Part shown: positions 56,572 to 56,827 of the stretch, in pieces
Layout of the letters: each line of letters begins with the position of its first letter
How positions within the stretch are numbered: position 1 is the stretch's first letter
Assembly: GCA_040756515.1 (NCBI GenBank)
Contig: JBFLYW010000026.1
Span: forward strand, 1 to 56,827
Source of the DNA: DSXH01 sp020724325
GTDB lineage: Bacteria > Bacteroidota > Ignavibacteria > Ignavibacteriales > Melioribacteraceae
Reading direction: 5' to 3'
Length of the DNA stretch: 56,827 nt
The notes under the pieces: model-generated
What the model was told of the DNA's origin: nothing
Databases searched by the model: none
Seen by the model: the letters and a program-made list of their open reading frames with translations, nothing else
Translations under genes and position numbers: made by a program

Positions 56572-56827
56572 ATGAAAACAAATTCTAAAGTAGAGCAATA
56601 CTATTTAAATAAGTCTAATAAAAAAATAATTTATGAGCCGGTAGAAAAAATACCGGTTATTCAAGTAGAAAACTTTCCGCAATTAGGTGAATTAGCCGCC
56701 CTTAGATTTATTGAATGGCTTCAGTTAAATCCTGATGGAGTTGTTTCCCTTCCAACGGGAAAAACTCCGGAACATTTTATTTACTGGGTTGCCCGTATAC
56801 TCAAAGATTGGAGCAAACCCGAGATAG
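56572..56827 (+). CDS. Glucosamine-6-phosphate deaminase-like protein (N-terminal part)
   Basis: The first 85 residues of a protein cut by the window end. VVSLPTGKTPEHFIYW is the sugar-phosphate-binding loop of the NagB / 6-phosphogluconolactonase fold, here closest to NagB-type deaminases, and it is preceded by a GELAALRFIEWLQ helix. GlcN-6-P deaminase makes fructose-6-P and ammonia, the final step in amino-sugar use. That fits the NagZ-like enzyme and RpiR regulator upstream. The N-terminal extension of about 30 residues is longer than in E. coli NagB, so an isomerase/deaminase of a related type remains possible. Confidence 0.75.
   Translation, partial: MKTNSKVEQYYLNKSNKKIIYEPVEKIPVIQVENFPQLGELAALRFIEWLQLNPDGVVSLPTGKTPEHFIYWVARILKDWSKPEI

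Overview
The window comes from an AT-rich Bacteroidota/Chlorobi-type bacterium, most likely of the Ignavibacteria lineage. This is inferred from type IX secretion (T9SS) C-terminal sorting domains with the NYPNPFNP signature, a 16S/23S operon of that general type, a DUF3098-like protein and TTGACA-N17-TATTTT promoters. The lineage call rests on recognition by eye, not on a database search.

Layout. (1) 1-3.8 kb: an aldo/keto reductase, then a GC-rich array of tRNA-Glu-like repeats around a small GIY-YIG endonuclease gene, then a ferredoxin / endonuclease III / HD-protein gene string. (2) 4.1-7.4 kb, minus strand: an operon of two LiaF-like membrane proteins, a LytS-type sensor kinase and a LytTR response regulator. 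(3) 7.5-22 kb: mostly housekeeping genes, namely a 2-oxoacid:ferredoxin oxidoreductase with fused beta-gamma subunits, an acyl-CoA dehydrogenase, RmuC, a penicillin-acylase-family enzyme, MetF, a Gfo/Idh dehydrogenase, Ddl, an FtsB-like protein, RarA, DprA, and a lone EutN/CcmL-type microcompartment vertex protein. (4) 22.2-27.6 kb: a complete rRNA operon, 16S - tRNA-Ile(GAT) - tRNA-Ala(TGC) - 23S - 5S, with a clear promoter, both processing stems and a terminator. Its 16S-23S spacer also holds a broken tRNA-Ile copy. (5) 27.7-56.8 kb: a large glycan-scavenging locus. A minus-strand arm (ceramidase-like hydrolase, DegT aminotransferase, Gfo/Idh, M14 peptidase, GH3 hexosaminidase, sodium symporter, CBM9-like protein) faces a plus-strand arm (RpiR regulator, TonB receptor, secreted beta-helix protein, four tandem GHL10-like secreted hydrolases, esterase, GH78 rhamnosidase, Ntn-hydrolase, M20 amidase and the start of a NagB-like deaminase). 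The mix of beta-hexosaminidase, several amide hydrolases, a MurR/RpiR-type regulator and a GlcN-6-P deaminase-like gene suggests that an amino-sugar-containing polymer, possibly peptidoglycan or a rhamnose-bearing surface glycan, is cut outside the cell, imported and deacylated.

Most unusual signal. One short hairpin, TCCCGA(N)TCGGGA, recurs in structured RNA genes. It replaces the anticodon arm in the tRNA-Glu-like repeats beside the GIY-YIG gene. It also replaces, base for base in length, the anticodon arm of a truncated tRNA-Ile copy in the rRNA spacer. It caps two variable helices of the 23S rRNA, and a close relative caps one of the 16S rRNA. In both tRNA-derived elements the T-loop is also broken just after TTC. 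This looks like a family of tRNA-derived, non-decoding RNA elements, in one case linked to a homing-type nuclease.
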